Assembly: GCA_009885105.1 (NCBI GenBank)
Contig: VFLI01000049.1
Location: 1 to 34,730 of the forward strand
From: Spirochaetia bacterium
GTDB taxonomy: Bacteria > Spirochaetota > Leptospiria > Leptospirales > Leptonemataceae
Length of the DNA stretch: 34,730 bases
Direction of reading: 5' to 3'
Positions 33,905-34,730 of this stretch are shown here, piece by piece (the first letter of the stretch is position 1; every line of letters begins with the position of its first letter). The notes beneath the pieces are model-generated. The model was not told the origin of the DNA, made no database searches, and was given only the letters and a program-made list of their open reading frames with translations. Both the position numbers and the translations under genes were made by a program.

Positions 33905-34639
33905 TCACCCGCCAGTCGCCGACATGAATGCCAGCATTTCATTGATCGTAATCTCAAACTGTTCCTGATGGCCGATCTCAGGCTCAGGGTCGGGTAGAAT
34001 AATATGCGGACCGTACCAGCCGAATTGGGCGTGATTGGCTCCTTTTATAGAGACGATTTTGAGCCGGGGCGGATAATTTTTCCTGTATCGGCTCAGCCTC
34101 TCATCGTCAACCATATCGCGAGTGCCGTGAAGAATTAGAGCAGGCACGCTGCTTGTCGAGAGATCCACCGGCGGCCAGATACTTATCATGATAAGACCGG
34201 AAATCAACGCCGGATATTTCTGCGCAAATCGCGCCGCTGCGCCGCCTCCGGCAGAATGTCCGGCCACAAACCATTTCTTAATTCCGGGGTTTTTCTCAAT
34301 GATCGGCCGAGCCGCATCGAATCCAAGCGGAGCGTAATTGATTGGACCGGGAACGATAACAAGCAAGCTGCCCAATTCTGCAAACCGCCGACCATAAGGG
34401 GCATAGGAAGCCGGCGCAGTTCTCGCCCCCGGGAAGAAAATTATTCCGGTGTCATTCATCATTTGCTGCGGATGAAAATATATCATACCGTCGTTGACAA
34501 CCCGAACCCGCTCGCTTGACGACATGGCCGCCGCTCCTTCCGGGGACGGGCCAATGGGTATGAGAACAAATGCCGACAGAAGAAGAACAACAACTACAAA
34601 AATTATTATTAAAGCTTTAAACCTAAAACCAGTGTACAT
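33905..34639 (-). CDS. Membrane-anchored or exported alpha/beta hydrolase
   Basis: This protein has 244 residues: an N-terminal hydrophobic segment (about 9-28) that serves as signal or anchor, then an alpha/beta-hydrolase domain of the 'family 5' type (PF12695). The nucleophile elbow is FVAGHSAGGGAA (Ser about 130), the acid is in LILHGTRDMVDD, and the histidine in KGANHAQFGWYG. The oxyanion region is IIFFPGARTAP. All catalytic residues are present. The substrate is unknown. The ATG has no ribosome site; the AT-rich 90 bases upstream (to the right edge) may hold its promoter, but I see no clean pair of boxes. No other gene is visible at the right edge. Confidence 0.88.
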   Translation of the reverse strand: MYTGFRFKALIIIFVVVVLLLSAFVLIPIGPSPEGAAAMSSSERVRVVNDGMIYFHPQQMMNDTGIIFFPGARTAPASYAPYGRRFAELGSLLVIVPGPINYAPLGFDAARPIIEKNPGIKKWFVAGHSAGGGAAARFAQKYPALISGLIMISIWPPVDLSTSSVPALILHGTRDMVDDERLSRYRKNYPPRLKIVSIKGANHAQFGWYGPHIILPDPEPEIGHQEQFEITINEMLAFMSATGG

Positions 34640-34730
34640 ATAGAATTTAGTTTATAAAAACAAACAAAATGGCAACCGGCCATACTTTCATCACATCGTA
34701 AATCGACCCTCGCATAAAAAACAACCTAAA

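Noticed and set aside
33071..33997. 308-codon plus-strand frame
   Set aside because: It is antisense to the zinc-ribbon membrane protein and strings together unrelated pieces; only its short YwbE-like part looks meaningful and is reported as a relic.

Overview
The window looks like chromosomal DNA from a spirochaete of the Leptospiraceae (a Leptonema- or Turneriella-like member rather than a low-GC pathogenic Leptospira). The reasons are a 3,800-residue exported protein that resembles, from memory, the 'longest protein' family of Leptospira (TIGR04388), many lipoproteins with relaxed spirochaete-style lipoboxes, and moderately high GC. This placement is inference; there is no rRNA or other phylogenetic marker here. 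I see no tRNA, rRNA, CRISPR array or insertion sequence.

Region 1 (about 200-15554, all minus strand) is the most interesting part. The giant gene (15554 to 4152) ends in an NlpC/P60-like cysteine peptidase domain. Its stop overlaps the start of a small lipoprotein gene (ATGA). Next comes a second, headless reading frame (about 3485 to 1707) with a glycine-rich front half and a C-terminal M23 metallopeptidase domain, followed 10 bases later by another small lipoprotein gene (1696 to 1178). I read this as a tandem array of peptidoglycan-attacking effector tips, each paired with a candidate periplasmic lipoprotein immunity protein. It resembles a polymorphic-toxin locus with an orphan tip cassette. 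Two further small genes (a charged hypothetical protein and a 32-residue lipoprotein) trail the array.

Region 2 (15771-21122, minus strand) holds a decayed amidase, a HepT/MntA toxin-antitoxin pair, a GMC oxidoreductase with a small partner gene, a YgjP-type metallopeptidase, and a second HEPN/MNT pair.

Region 3 (21284-29461) is mixed in strand. It contains a TPR lipoprotein, an ankyrin protein with three zinc ribbons, an SH3b lipoprotein, an overlapping VanW / GT-C membrane glycosyltransferase pair, a DUF1624-like membrane acyltransferase and an exported TPR protein.

Region 4 (29571-34639) mixes intact small membrane proteins (a decapeptide-repeat protein, a PrsW-type protease, a zinc-ribbon membrane protein, an alpha/beta hydrolase) with gene remnants: a cytochrome c tail, a probable SGNH-hydrolase tail, an epimerase with an internal deletion, a UvrD-type helicase tail and a YwbE scrap. 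With the amidase, that makes six decayed genes in under 20 kb, several broken by internal deletions rather than point mutations.
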